Source: Fereydounia khargensis (lineage: Eukaryota; Basidiomycota; Ustilaginomycetes; Urocystidales; Fereydouniaceae). From it: a DNA stretch of 64,000 bases. The position numbers were made by a program, and so were the translations under genes. The DNA lies in contig JAOCZO010000005.1 of the NCBI GenBank assembly GCA_026413255.1, forward strand, positions 372,001 to 436,000, written 5' to 3'. Numbering within the stretch: position 1 is the first letter of the stretch; each line of letters begins with the position of its first letter. Shown here piece by piece: positions 10,356-21,828 of the stretch. The notes under the pieces are model-generated. The model saw only the letters and a list, made by a program, of their open reading frames with translations. It had not been told where the DNA came from and did not search any database.

Positions 10356-13300
10356 CTAAGACTCAGTCGGAGCGGGGACCGAAGTGTGCTGCCAGACAAG
10401 ATCGAGTTCCTCCCGCAGCGTCTCCTCACGGAAACGAAGGCGAATGTCCTGAAGGATCGGATGCGAAGAGAGAAGAGGGAAAAGGTCAGCGCTCGTTCAA
10501 TCACTCAGCGCAAGTGTTCAGAGCACGGCAACTTACGGGAACGTTGGACTTGGCAACGACATTGCCCCTCGGACCAGGGAGCTGGAAGTCTGGGCCAAGC
10601 CAGTGACGCTTGATTTCCATCTCCCAACCCGACTGGAGGACACTGTTCCTAGCCAGCTCGCACATGTCGGCCGGTGTCAGCTTGTAGATCTGCGTGGCGA
10701 CACTGTACTCTTCCAGCAGCGGCTCCTTGGACAAGTGGAACTGCAGCGGGTCGTCCGTGCTGATCGACACATTCATACCCATCTTGAGGTAGTTGGGGAA
10801 TGGATTGCGCTCGTACGACAGGAACAAGGCATTGTTGCTAAGCGGCGACATGGCCATACCGATTTGCTTGAGCTGAATCCCGTCCGTGTCCTGGGTCAGC
10901 ACATGGAGGAACAAGTTTGACAAAACGGGATCTTTGGATGACTCACGTAGTAAAGGTACTGGAGTGCAGGAACCTTTCGAAGCAAAATACCATGCGAGAT
11001 GGATTGGGAGGTGAGGAAGGTGGCTGCCAGGTGGTCCGTATCGCCTGCTTCACCTGCGTGAGGTCGAAGGACAAAAGTGTCTGGAAAGAAAGGATCGAAG
11101 CGATTAGCTTTGACGCTGTCCGATGGAGTACCTGGTAAGGCGCGACTCACTGAATCCACGAAGTTGTCTCCAGTGGTTCAAGCTGGTCATGTTGGAGAAC
11201 ATGTAGTAGAGCCTGTCAACAGTGATCCATGTTAGTGGGATCACAAAGTCGGAAAGTGTGAAGGCAACATGAGGAACGCACCAGTAGTTGTAAGGCGGGC
11301 TGTGCTTAAAGTCCCAGAGACTAGGCACTGGGAATTTGCGGTGGACCCGACGTTCAGGCTTGCTCTCATCATCCACGAGGTCAAAACCTACTACGCGCTG
11401 CAGGAAGACATGCAGCTTGGGATGGCTCGAAGGATCTTGAGTGACTTCGAAAAGGGGTTCGAAGACGTCTGGAGGTAGAACATTGGTCAGTCTCCCATTT
11501 CTTGCTCTGGTCAGTCTGAGCCAAATCGACTTACTTCGGATAATTTCGGCAAAGTTGGTGATGGTACCATTCGCCTTGTACACATCGTAGAGACGGGGCA
11601 CCTGAATCAACCATCGAACATTGGGGCTGAAGAGTCCGTTGTCGACGACCCAGCTGGCGAGCTTGTCCCATTCGCTTCGAGTACGGCCGTAAATGGACAC
11701 ACGCCACTCGGCCATCTGGTACTTGCTCTGCTCCAGATCGGCCATGAGCTCTTTAGTGATTTCAGCCAGGTAGCGACCCTTTATGAGGTTGTCAGTCTTC
11801 AAGAAAATCTCTCGAAGTCGCGACTCTCCCATGGGATTGTACTTGAGGTTGAACTTGTCGAAGCGGTGGAATGCATCCTGATGGGCGTGCATGTCGAGCG
11901 TGTCAATGCTCAGGTCGTAAGCAGTGAGGTTGAGGGACTCGAACACCTGCTGCAGCGTGAGATCTTTGCCGTCACGGTGGATGACAACGTCCTGGATTCG
12001 GTGATAATCGCATGTATTAGTGGAAAAGCGAAGGTCAAGAGTCATTGGTTGTGAGAGGATCTACTCACATCTGGGAAGCGCTTGATCTTGGCTTTGATGA
12101 AACGAAGCAGATGCTTCTGGTTCATGGAGGCACTGTGGTGAATGTGGGTGTCTACCTTTCGGACGTTATAGAAGTCACTGTGGTTGATAAAGATATGAGC
12201 CGATTAGAACCGATCGCAGGTGGGCAGCAGGGCAATTGATGAGCGCTTACCGGTGGGGAACTCGCTTCATGTCGGCAAGCTCTCGATACTCGTTGAGAAG
12301 GAAGTAGAGATTCCACTTGCTTTCGAGGTACTTGAGTCGCCTCCATGCGAAACTCTTGACAGGACCATCAGAGATGACGTTCAAGAGGTAGTCAAGATCG
12401 CGGAAGTACTCCCTCATGGTGGGAATGGAGAACATTGGCTTGGTTGGCTTGACATCGCCGTTGGCAGAGACCTCCTTGCCAGCATCAGGGACGGACTCGG
12501 AAGCGGATGCCGGAGGCTCGCCGTGGTAGACTTGGAAGACACCATTCTCGTCCATCTTCCAGTTGACCTTCTGTCCGTCGATGACGTGTGCTGACGGAAT
12601 GAGAATGTCGCTGTCACGGTAGACACCAGGCTTTCCGCCGGTGCTCTCCAGCAAGCTCTGTGCGGCTGAGGCGTTGGCAGGGCTTGCAGGTGGGATGGGA
12701 GGAGGAAGAGGGTTGACAGAAGTTGGTCGAACGACGAAGGAAGATGCTGGAGGCGGGTTGAAGAGCTCCCAATGAGGACGAGGAGGGGAAGGATAGATCC
12801 TCCACGGCTTGGGTCGGTTTGTCTCTGGATCAAGGGAGGATCCATCGACCTTGATGGAGCCTTCAGCAATCTTGCCGGGGGTGTCGGGGGTGAAAGTCTC
12901 GCCTTTGGAGGCGGCGAGGCGCCTACAGTGTTCTGCATCCCAGTTCTTTGGGTTGTCTTCCATGCGGCCCTGAAGACTGATGCCCATGTACTTGTCTCGA
13001 AGTTCAAGGCACTTCTGGATGCTTTCGTACAGGGTGCGAAGCTCGCCCGAGATTTCGGCATGAGCTGCGACATTGTGGGCACCAACGCCGTTGACGGGGA
13101 TGAGACTGGGTTGAGCGTGTCCTTGGCCGTGGTTGGTGGCTCCGAGCTCTGCTACGGCAGCAGCAGCCTCGGCAGGAGAGGCAGCAAAGTGGCTTTGAGG
13201 AAGAGATTCGGGCTGTGGAGGCTTGAGTGTCTGCTGAGGAGCGTGATTAGGCTGGAAAGAAGGAGCCTCGTTGGGAGGAGGGACACGGGATCCGTCACCT

Positions 13301-13725
13301 GAGATGGATAGATCAGCGTTGCGGGCGTCTGAGAATGAGGATACAGGCGAAGTGGCGGCGTCCTTGAAGGAGCTGTCAGAGACTGTAGCAGCACTGATGC
13401 CGTTCTCGAGATCAGAGAGTGCGGATGCAGTAATGGAGGCCTGAAGGCGGCTGGGAACGTTCATAGGAGACGCGCTCTGGCGCTGGGAGAGGCGGCGATG
13501 AGCCCAAAAGTGGCCATCGCTCTCGTGAAGACGCTTCTCGTCCGCCTCAGAATAGTGGGACGATTCGTGGGCAGAGGCAGGAGGAGTACCTGCAGACGGG
13601 GATGCGTTGGCATCAAAGGGGAATCTCTCGCTTGAGGCTGGAGAGGAGTCCCTGGTAGAAGGATAGCTGTCAGCAGTGGTGCGACGGCGAGCCGAGTCGG
13701 CAATGTTAGGATTGGACGACTGCAT
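10356..13725 (-). CDS. AMD1: AMP deaminase
   Basis: Eight exons on the minus strand (13725-12251, 12177-12069, 11991-11535, 11468-11282, 11212-11151, 11080-10947, 10872-10537, 10448-10356) encode 950 residues. AMP deaminase converts AMP to IMP and ammonia in the cytosol and balances the adenylate pool. Catalytic signatures are complete: the zinc-binding [26 protein letters not shown], and [11 protein letters not shown] with the active-site aspartates. The first 300 or so residues are low-complexity Ser/Pro/Ala sequence typical of the variable regulatory N terminus. Residues from [17 protein letters not shown] onward match the conserved start of the catalytic part. The gene converges on RFC3 with 144 bp between stops. 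Confidence 0.93.
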
Positions 13726-14324
13726 GATGGACGCTTGGCAAGTTTACAGAAATGGGGGAGCAGGGCCCCTTGTGTAGTATTTTGTGTAGCTGTATGCGAT
13801 CAGAAGTCTGTTTGTCTTGTTGCTGTCAACTTGCGACGATGAAGGGTTGAGCGAGTTGACAGAACAACGAAGACGGGAGGAAAGGGCTGAGGCGACTGCT
13901 GGCCGACCCTTTATCAGTTTCGGATTCGGGTGTTCGGTGCAGTGGCAGACGCTCTTCCGTGCGGCCCGCATTTTTTTTTTCTTTGCGCTGCGACTGCGAC
14001 CGACGACGACCCTGAGCTGACTCCTGCTCGGATTTGGCCGATCCGTACGAGAGAGCAGTGAGCAGTGAGCAGAGAGCACGCTAAATTGATGGTAACTGGG
14101 AATTGGGGGACGCGAGTGGACGACGCGTCTCTGTTAGTCAGTTAAAGGCTCAGCCACTTTCTCGAGCTGGATGCAAGAAAACACACACACAAAGAGAGAC
14201 GCGCCTCCAACTGCGCACTGCCAGAGAACAACACTATGTGGCCCTTTGCCGGTCGACTGACGCTGTCACCGCGCGCGCACAGCTTGCCCTCCTGCCACCA
14301 ACTCCATCCCCTTCCAACCAAGCC
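13726..14324. promoter_or_regulatory. Divergent promoter region between AMD1 and the Spc34-like gene
   Basis: About 600 bp lie between the two start codons. The region has a T run of ten near 13971-13980 and GAGCAGT direct repeats near 14055-14075. No coding signal of its own is seen. Confidence 0.5.
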
Positions 14325-16222
14325 ATGGACGTACACCTCAATACTTTGTCAGCGACCCTGCTCGCAGTCAACCAGCGTCAGGCTGCCGCCCAATCCCGCT
14401 CCAAACGCGGCCTCAATGCCACCCCTTTCACCGACACCATCCTCAACCGCGAACACAAGTCCGTCGACAAGTTCATTCGCGATCTCAAGGCATTCGAAGC
14501 CACCTTCTTTTGGTACCCCCCTCCGCCTCAGTCCCACCCTGCCACCCAGTCCCACCCAGGCTCGAGCCAATACCCTTCACGAACCGCCTCAGCCTCTCAG
14601 CCTTCGTCTGCCCAGCACAACCCCAAGTCTCAGTCCGGTCTCGACCCTCAGGATGCAGACCATCTCCTTGCTCCTCGCCTACCAGAGCCCAAGCAAATCC
14701 AACCGCCGACCCCACTAAGGCCCACAAACCAGCTCAAAGCCAACTCTGCCTCCAACTCTGAACCGCCACAAGCTGACACGCACAGCCTCCTTCTCGCCGC
14801 CCAGAAGCTGGATGACAACTAGTAAGTGGTTCTTTGTCCGTTTCCACATCAAACACAGCAACACTCACAACATACTCTCTCTCTCTTTTCTCGCTCACAG
14901 TCGATCAACTCCAAAGACGAAGAAGCAGATCAAGGCTCTTCTCAAGAAGCACACAGACCTCGCCCGAACCATCAAGAGCTACGAAACTCTTGTCGCCTCC
15001 AACGAGACACGCATCCGAAATCTTCTCTCCGGAAAGCCCCCCACGGACATCCCTGAGCCAGAAGAAAAGCCGCCAGCTCCTATTCAGAAGTCAGCGACCG
15101 ACCCTGACACGGAGGAGCTTCGAGAGGAGCTCGAGAGGATTCGCGAGAATGCCCAAAAGGAGGAACTCGAGATTCTCGCCCTCGAAGAACTCATCACGGA
15201 CCTTGATGAAGTAAGTTCATTACAATCATAACATTCAACACTGACTTCTTGCTGATTATCTGCCTTGATCAAAGGATGCGCGCCAGAAACAACATCGTCA
15301 ACACCAGCAGCAGCAACAGCAACAAAGGCAGCGACTGCAGCAGGAGAAGGCTCAACTTCAACAGGCGAGGGCGAAAGGAAGCGCAACGGTACCTGAGCCC
15401 CCTGCAACGCCCGTCAAGCCACCTCAACTAGTCGAACCACCAATCGGCGACGAGGATGTGAGCACCGTCGGGACTGAGCAGGACGTAAGCCTTGCCGAGC
15501 AAAGCGTTGCTGGAGACGATACAGTTGTGCTCCCCTCTCAAGAACCTCACGAGGATCCGGCGCCGAGTCCTCCGGTGTCCAAGATTGCTCAGGAGCAGAT
15601 TGGTCAAGACGAAGAGACCGTCAAGATTTCCCAGGACGAGACCCTCTCGAGTCAGACCACAGAGGCTGAGAATGACAGCGCACCTGAAACCTCTGAGGAG
15701 CTCGAGCGGGTGACCAGCAATGTTTGGAAGCTCTTCGGCGATGGACTAAGGCATGTCACCCCGGAGAAGGACGGATGTGATTTTGTTGAGACTCTGAAAC
15801 TGCTCAACTTCCTCACTGCCGGTGGCGACCGAGGCACGGCTGGTGACACTTCGCTCGGCTCAGCGCACACCTTCTCAACCCAAACCTCTCAGGCGACCGA
15901 ACCTTCGAGTGCGCCCATCGCCCCTTTCAGTCCCGACACGATGATGACCGCATTTGTCATTAACAAGATGCTGCTCACACCCGCTCCGCACCGCCTCAAC
16001 ATCGAGGAGCTCAAGAGCATGGGTCACCAATGGTGGGCTGCGGAAGGCAAGCAAGCGTACATCAAAGCTACCCGAACCGAGGCTGAAGACGACCGACCCA
16101 GGTCATCTGAGGTCTCTGAAGATGGCCAGAACCTGGCTCGCAAGGCCATCTACGGAATGGTGTCCAAGCAACTTTTCATCGTAAAGAGACAGAAGGGCAT
16201 TGGAACCATCGAGTTTGCCTGA
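14325..16222 (+). CDS. SPC34: Probable DASH/Dam1 complex subunit Spc34 with extended C terminus
   Basis: Three exons (14325-14821, 14901-15210, 15275-16222) give 584 residues. The N-terminal pattern FTDTILNREHKSVDKFIRDL...EATFF resembles the Spc34 family opening, which has a similar F-T-x-x-I-L, then I-R-D, then E-x-x-L-F arrangement. A second Spc34-like piece is the predicted coiled coil from about residue 168 (KKQIKALLKKHTDLARTIKS). In yeasts Spc34 is part of the DASH ring that couples kinetochores to spindle microtubules. Here a Gln-rich coiled coil follows, then a 130-residue folded-looking C-terminal part (from ERVTSNVWKLFGDGLRHVTP to the end) that I do not recognise. The DASH assignment rests on remembered family patterns and is moderate; a different coiled-coil protein is possible. 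Confidence 0.55.
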
Positions 16223-16406
16223 AGAGCTGGAAGTTGACCTGTACACTAGTTTTATGAACCGAGAATGAATGTATACCACAAATACTGCTGATTTGGCTGA
16301 ATCACGAGCAAACGAGATGAAGAGACCTTGCGCTTCGCGGTGTTGAAAATAATTGATGAGCGTACAAATACAGATGTAAGATGGCCTGATAATCTAGAAG
16401 CCGAGT

Positions 16407-17364
16407 CTACTCGCTCGTCATAATGCCAACCATGGCCGAGTCGATCATGGCGTCAATATTAACCCAAGAATGTGTGAGAGCTGGAATGGACGAGGAGAAA
16501 GCGTTAGCATTAATCCTTCTTGGTGAGGATGAACGTATGGCTCTTTCCCTTGTACTTACCAAACAGGCGTGTTCCGTCTCTTCCAGCAACGCGTAAGAGC
16601 TCATCTTCACCGCCGGGATGAAAGCGTAGATAAGGAGTGATGTTATAGACCTTGCCGTAGAAAGCGGACCAGGCGTCCTCTCTCGTATTGTGCCTTTTGA
16701 GCTCGGACGGAGTCACTCTTTGCAAGGTGGTGACGCCGCCCTGGAGAGCAGGAGCGGAAGGAAAGAAAGGAAGACAGGCGTCAGTAGGAGGAACAGCCGC
16801 GGCGGATGTCATGGAAGGCTGGCTCACCCTAAGGTCGGTAGTGCTTTTCAGGCGAGCCCAATCCAAGGGACTGCAACCGGGAGCCAAGGCCACTTTCTTC
16901 CGCTCGGACTGGTTGCCAAGCGTGGCACCACTCGCGCCCCCCACACCGAGCGGCGCTGTGAGGGTAGAAGTACTCGGAGGAGCCATGAGACCTCCACCAC
17001 TGCTTGATTTGGCACCTGTTGAGGGTGTCGAGGGTGGCGCAAGTCCAGAGGGTGGAGGCATGAGACCGTTGCTGGCTGGACGCGCGGGATTGCTTGACAA
17101 GATGGAGGCCAAGGCACCTGCCTTTGATAAAGTTTTAGCGGAAGAGCTTGACTGGCGTTGAGCACTGTTCAGACTAGGAAAGGCAGGGGGACGGTCGTCG
17201 TCGTCGTCATTGTCGTTATACGGCTGCTGTGATGGTGCATCTTGGAAATCGCCCTCGCTTTCCGAGTCTGAATTGACGGGGGCATTTACATTGATTGCAT
17301 CAAGACGGATGCTGGCGAGCGAATCGATGTTGTCGGGTCTTTCTGACTCCATGAGAGGCGGCAT
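16407..17364 (-). CDS. IRC21: Cytochrome b5 domain protein (Irc21-like)
   Basis: Two exons (17364-16560, 16480-16407) encode 292 residues from the chosen ATG. The C-terminal 80 residues form a cytochrome b5 heme domain: VYNITPYLRFHPGGEDELLR supplies the first heme-ligand His in HPGG, and THSWVN in the second exon supplies the other. Just before it lies APGCSPLDWARLK, a short motif shared by yeast Irc21 and the animal Ncb5or family. The first 190 residues are low-complexity Ser/Pro/Asp. No membrane anchor is seen, so it is probably soluble. The start is uncertain: the frame is open about 30 codons further upstream without an ATG, so a small upstream exon may exist. Confidence 0.8.
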
Positions 17365-17884
17365 GGTGGGTGGCGTGGGCGATGTGGTGAGAGAAACTGG
17401 TGTTGTTCTTGTTCTGCCCAACTCGAGTCGTTTGTTTGCTTCAAGAAGACGCGGCAAGGGGTCCTAAATTACAGTAACATAACCAGTCCTCTTTCTCGGC
17501 CTAGTGAGACAGCGGGCGTTTCCACGCGAAGCCATGGCAAGCTGCGACGATCCCTGGCAAGCAGCGCCCAATGCGCCCATGAGCCGAGCATGCATAGCTG
17601 CGTGCGTGCACCCGCACCCGCACCCGCACACCCGCGCGGCGGCCGACCTGCCAAACTGATTGCGATTGCCAAGCGCTGCGCAGCAGAATCATCAAAATCA
17701 AGGCCGAGTGGCGGTGCTCAGGCCACACGCTCAAACCCACAATCTATTCTCGCCTCAGCCCCCTTTCCACGTCCATCCCCCATTCCGCCTTTCCTTCGCC
17801 CCCTCCACTCAACCTCATACCTTTCAACCAGACGGACGCACTTGACCCTTCTTCTTCGTCCAGCACTTTTCACCTGGTGCAACC
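17365..17884. promoter_or_regulatory. Divergent promoter region between the b5 gene and HSE1
   Basis: About 520 bp divide two divergent starts. It contains a CACCCG/CGCACC run near 17607-17634 and long C/T tracts before HSE1. Nothing else is recognisable, though a small first exon of the b5 gene could lie here. Confidence 0.45.
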
Positions 17885-20230
17885 ATGTTTGCAGCAAAGA
17901 ATCCCTTCGAGGACATTGTCCAGAAGGCTACTTCCGAGGAGCTCACCTCCGAGAACTGGGAACTCAACCTCGAGATCTGCGATCGCATCTCTACCGAGGG
18001 AGAGACCAGGTAAGCGCCACCGTTCTTCTATCTCCTCGCATTCTGTTGGCGTAACGCAAACTTATCGTCCTGTACCAATCATCCTCCTTTCTGCAGTGCC
18101 AGGAACTGCGTGGCCGCCATCCAAAAGCGTCTCGTCCACCGCAACGCTAATGTCCAACTCTACGCCCTCACCCTTGCTGACGCTCTCTCCAAGAACTGTG
18201 GCCTAACCGTCCATCAAGAACTAGCCAGTCGCTCCTTCACCCAGACCCTCGCCCGTATCAGTCTCGACCGCAACACCCATCCCACAGTCAAGAAGCGGTG
18301 CGTCGGCCTCGTCAAGCAATGGGCTACCGAGTTTCAGGACGAGAGTCTCGGCATCATGCGAGAAACCTTTGACTCGCTCAAGTCTCAGAGTGAGTCCTTG
18401 CATCATCTTACCCAATCTGCCTTCTGCACCTTCGCATCCCTGACCCAGCACGTTCCCAGACGTCGAGTTTGATGAGCCTGAAGCAGCCACCAATGAGCCT
18501 TCGTCAGAACAGCTGCGCGCTGAAGACGAAGAGCTTCGTAGGGCCCTTGAGCTTTCCGTCAAAGACCAAGGAGGCCGCGCCAACTGGGTTTCCAGTTATC
18601 CCGGAGAATCTTCCGGTCAGGGCTCAAGCTCTGCGGCCCCTTCCAGCTCCCGCCTCGACGAACCCAAAGTTGAGAAGGCCCTTCCTGTTCCAGCTCCCGA
18701 GACTCCGGTTCAGCAATCCAGCTCTTCTTTCTCTGGTGCTACCGCTGCAGTTTCCCAACCGCATCAGGCTGTATCCCGAGCACCAGAGACCGCTGGTCAG
18801 GCCGCACCCGCCCCGGTCGCCACTCGCGTCCGAGCGCTCTACGACTTTTCGCCTACCGAGCCTGGGGAGCTTGCCTTTGCCAAAGGAGACGTCATTCGCG
18901 TCCTTGACAGTGTCTACGAGCACTGGTGGAGAGGCGAGGTGAGGGGAGAGGCCGGAATCTTCCCGGTCAACTACGTAGTGAGTCGGCCATTCTATGACCA
19001 GCCATCTTGAGAACAGCTTGCTGATCCCACTACTTCTGGCCTTTAGGAAGTTCTTCCCGACCCTACACCAGCCGAATTGCAGCGCGAAGCCGAGATGGAG
19101 GCTAGGATCTTCTCTCAAGCCGCCAACATTGACCGTCTCTTGAGCAAGCTCCGCAGTCTGGATCCGGCTCGAGACAATCTTGCCGAGGATGAGGAACTAC
19201 AGGTGAGTATCATACCGATCTCGCATGTTTGCATGTACAGTATCCTGACGCGCATCGTATCATTCGTAGGAGCTTTATCAGACGTCTCTTGCCATGAGGC
19301 CCAAGATTGTCAAGCTCATTGATCGCTACAGTACCAAGATCACTGAGCTCAAGACCATGAACGACAAATTCGTCCATGCTCGGGGCACATTCGATGAGAT
19401 GATGGTGCGTTTTTTCCTTTCGTTTGTCTGCTCTATTCCAAGTACTCAATTGTTCGTCCACTCCTGCAGGAACAAAGCCTGGCGAGGTACAACCCTGGCG
19501 ATCAATCGAGGCAGGACTATCTTCGCCCTAGGCCAGAATTTGTGCAGCAGAACAGCAGCTCATCTCATCCTCACGAAGCGAGTGGAGCAACCTGGTCTCA
19601 AGGCTGGACTGCCGCGCAGTCCTACGCCGGGCCACAACCAGGCGCAAGTCCTGCTCCTCAAGCTGGACAGCAGGACGCCTACTCGCAATGGTACTACGCT
19701 CAGGTGAGTTGACCAAGGTCTTGTCAAGTAGAATGTCTGAGGCGGCGCACCAATGCTCATCTCCCATTATTCTCTCGCAAAAGCAGCAGCAACAGCCACA
19801 GCAACACCAGCCACATCAAGCACAGCAACAAGTCTACCCTCCTCAGGGCCTCGCACCTGGAGCACCACAGGCCAGCGCTAGTTCTTCCTCTCTCGCAGGG
19901 CAGACTCAGCCCCAGCCAGCGGCTGGACCGTCTAGTGCTGCTGCATCCTACCATCCGCAGCCTTCCGAGCCTTATGGCCAACCTCCACAAGACGATGAGA
20001 AGCGTCGCCTGTATGAGCGAGCTCGGGCCGAAAGCGAAGCCTTCCAGCGTGCCCACTTTGCCGGCTCTGCGCCTCCCCCGTCCCAGCAGTATGCGGGTTC
20101 GAGCACCTACCCACAGCAGCAGCCTCCGGCGGGCGATCATTCCGGAGCTCTGTCCCACGGCATGAGTGGAATGAACCTTGGCGCTCCTTCCTCCCAGTAT
20201 GCTCCTCAGTCACCACCGGTGCAGCACTGA
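17885..20230 (+). CDS. HSE1: Hse1, ESCRT-0 subunit
   Basis: Seven exons (17885-18009, 18097-18389, 18460-18977, 19047-19202, 19270-19404, 19470-19703, 19784-20230) encode 635 residues. Domain order matches Hse1/STAM: a VHS domain over residues 1-145 ([20 protein letters not shown] onward), a ubiquitin-interacting motif [18 protein letters not shown], an SH3 domain ending near residue 312 ([18 protein letters not shown] to GIFPVNYV), and a GAT-type helical region at about 320-440. The rest is Pro/Gln-rich. With Vps27, Hse1 forms ESCRT-0, which gathers ubiquitinated cargo on endosomes. The last intron ends next to a CAG-repeat, so its exact acceptor could shift by one or two glutamines. Confidence 0.93.
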
Positions 20231-21828
20231 TTGAATCCCTGAGATCTCTGGTCGTGCTTTGTCGTGACTTGCCGAGGAATAATATCAATCCTTTTGTCAT
20301 CATCTAGTTGTAGCCTGTGTCAGTCAGATCGAGCTTGTGTGAGGGTGCTCGCCGGTATGGTGAGCAAGAGAAGGCATGTATGTGTTGTTGGCGGACGGCC
20401 GTGCCCTGAGGACACACTTGGTGAAACTCTGACCCTCTGGACTACAAACGCTGTCGGTCAAGATGCCCGCAAATTGAGCATGGACCTCTCTAGGCACCTG
20501 CTTGCGGATACACATGTTCAAGATCAGAGCGTTGAGGTAGCAGTGAGGGCTCAAAATTCGACTGTGACAAATGTTTTCACCGTTTTTCTGTCCATGTCCG
20601 AAACATCTAATTGAAGGTTGAAAATCATTTTCTTTAGACCTTGACTGAGAACATGGCCTTTTCTTAAACAAAAAGTGTGCAAATTCCGAAGTCAACACCA
20701 ATGCAGCAGGCAGACAAGTCACGTCATTCTACAACTCATACACGATTTGCCTTACATTAAAAACCTCTGGCCCTTGCAAAGCACTATTCAAGCCATTGCT
20801 GAAAACAGGTACAATTAAGGTCTGCCAAGGCAATCTTAAACAAAGTCAGTACTGTTGGGTTTGCGGCACAAAATTGTACCCCTATTTCAAAGTTACGTAA
20901 ACTTTGTTGTTCTGAGTAGTCTAAGCCTCAAAATTGAGTTGTGCGCAACAATCATGCGTACAATCAAATTTCGCTCAACTAATGTAGTATTTCTCAAAAA
21001 TGAGAGACAAACATGTCCTCCATCTTTGCACAGTGGGCACAAATGTGAGGTATGCAATGTCACTCTACAAAATTGATAGCTTCATTACAATTGAGCCAGA
21101 TTGGGCTTGCCATTGACACTTTTATTTGTGCTGACATGACTGAAATGACAACTGGATGAAAGAAAGTCGGTCATTGTTTTTTGTTCTCAATCTGCTAGCT
21201 TAAAGAACAACATTTTTCAACTATACCCCTAAAAGTCAAAGCAGGTGTCAACTTTTGTTGCCTCGGCCACAACATTTATCCATGGCATTATTGATTGATT
21301 GAGTGTGTCATTAGGTCTGGACAATTGGCACATCAGTCCTTTCATCCAGCTTGATGGTGAATGCTACAAGTCGTTTGAGAATTCCAGTGAGTAACCCTGT
21401 ACCCGGCTCCCACGGATGTAATGGGACACTGTAGACTGGCTGCCTCATTAAAAACACATCAGAAAGGTAAACACATCAGAAAGGTCGAAAAAAAATCTAG
21501 GGCTCCACTACGCCTGATTTGCCCACTTTTTGTACATTACACCCAGCAAAGTGTAATTCACACTGTGATTGGCAGCTCGGGTTCTGAATCTACAGTACGG
21601 AGGAGATGAGACAGCTCTCTTACGTCTAGATTTTAGTGCCTCAACGCTGGCATCTCTGGTTTTCTCACATAGAACCAAGCACAGCCGGGAGAGACACAAT
21701 CATTGCACTGTCGGTCAAACAGCATGAGGTCGCTTTCTACTGAATGACATATGTGTTGCATCCCATTGCTACCGTGTGCAAGGGCAGACTGGATCTAGAA
21801 CGATGTAGATAAATACATGAGATGCTTC
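20231..21828. other. Gene-free AT-rich convergent gap between HSE1 and APP1
   Basis: This 1.6 kb stretch holds no credible reading frame on either strand. From about 20560 to 21560 it is markedly AT-rich: I count 20 and 21 G+C in the 60-base rows starting at 20881 and 20941, against 31 in the row at 25801 inside a coding exon. It contains a tandem pair of ACACATCAGAAAGGT at about 21455-21486 and a near-palindrome around 20888-20906. It may be a decayed insertion, but I find no transposase, reverse transcriptase or clear terminal repeats. Confidence 0.6.

Noticed and set aside
20324-20722. A 132-codon minus-strand frame in the gap after HSE1
   Set aside because: No domain, irregular composition, spans the transition to AT-rich DNA; treated as chance.
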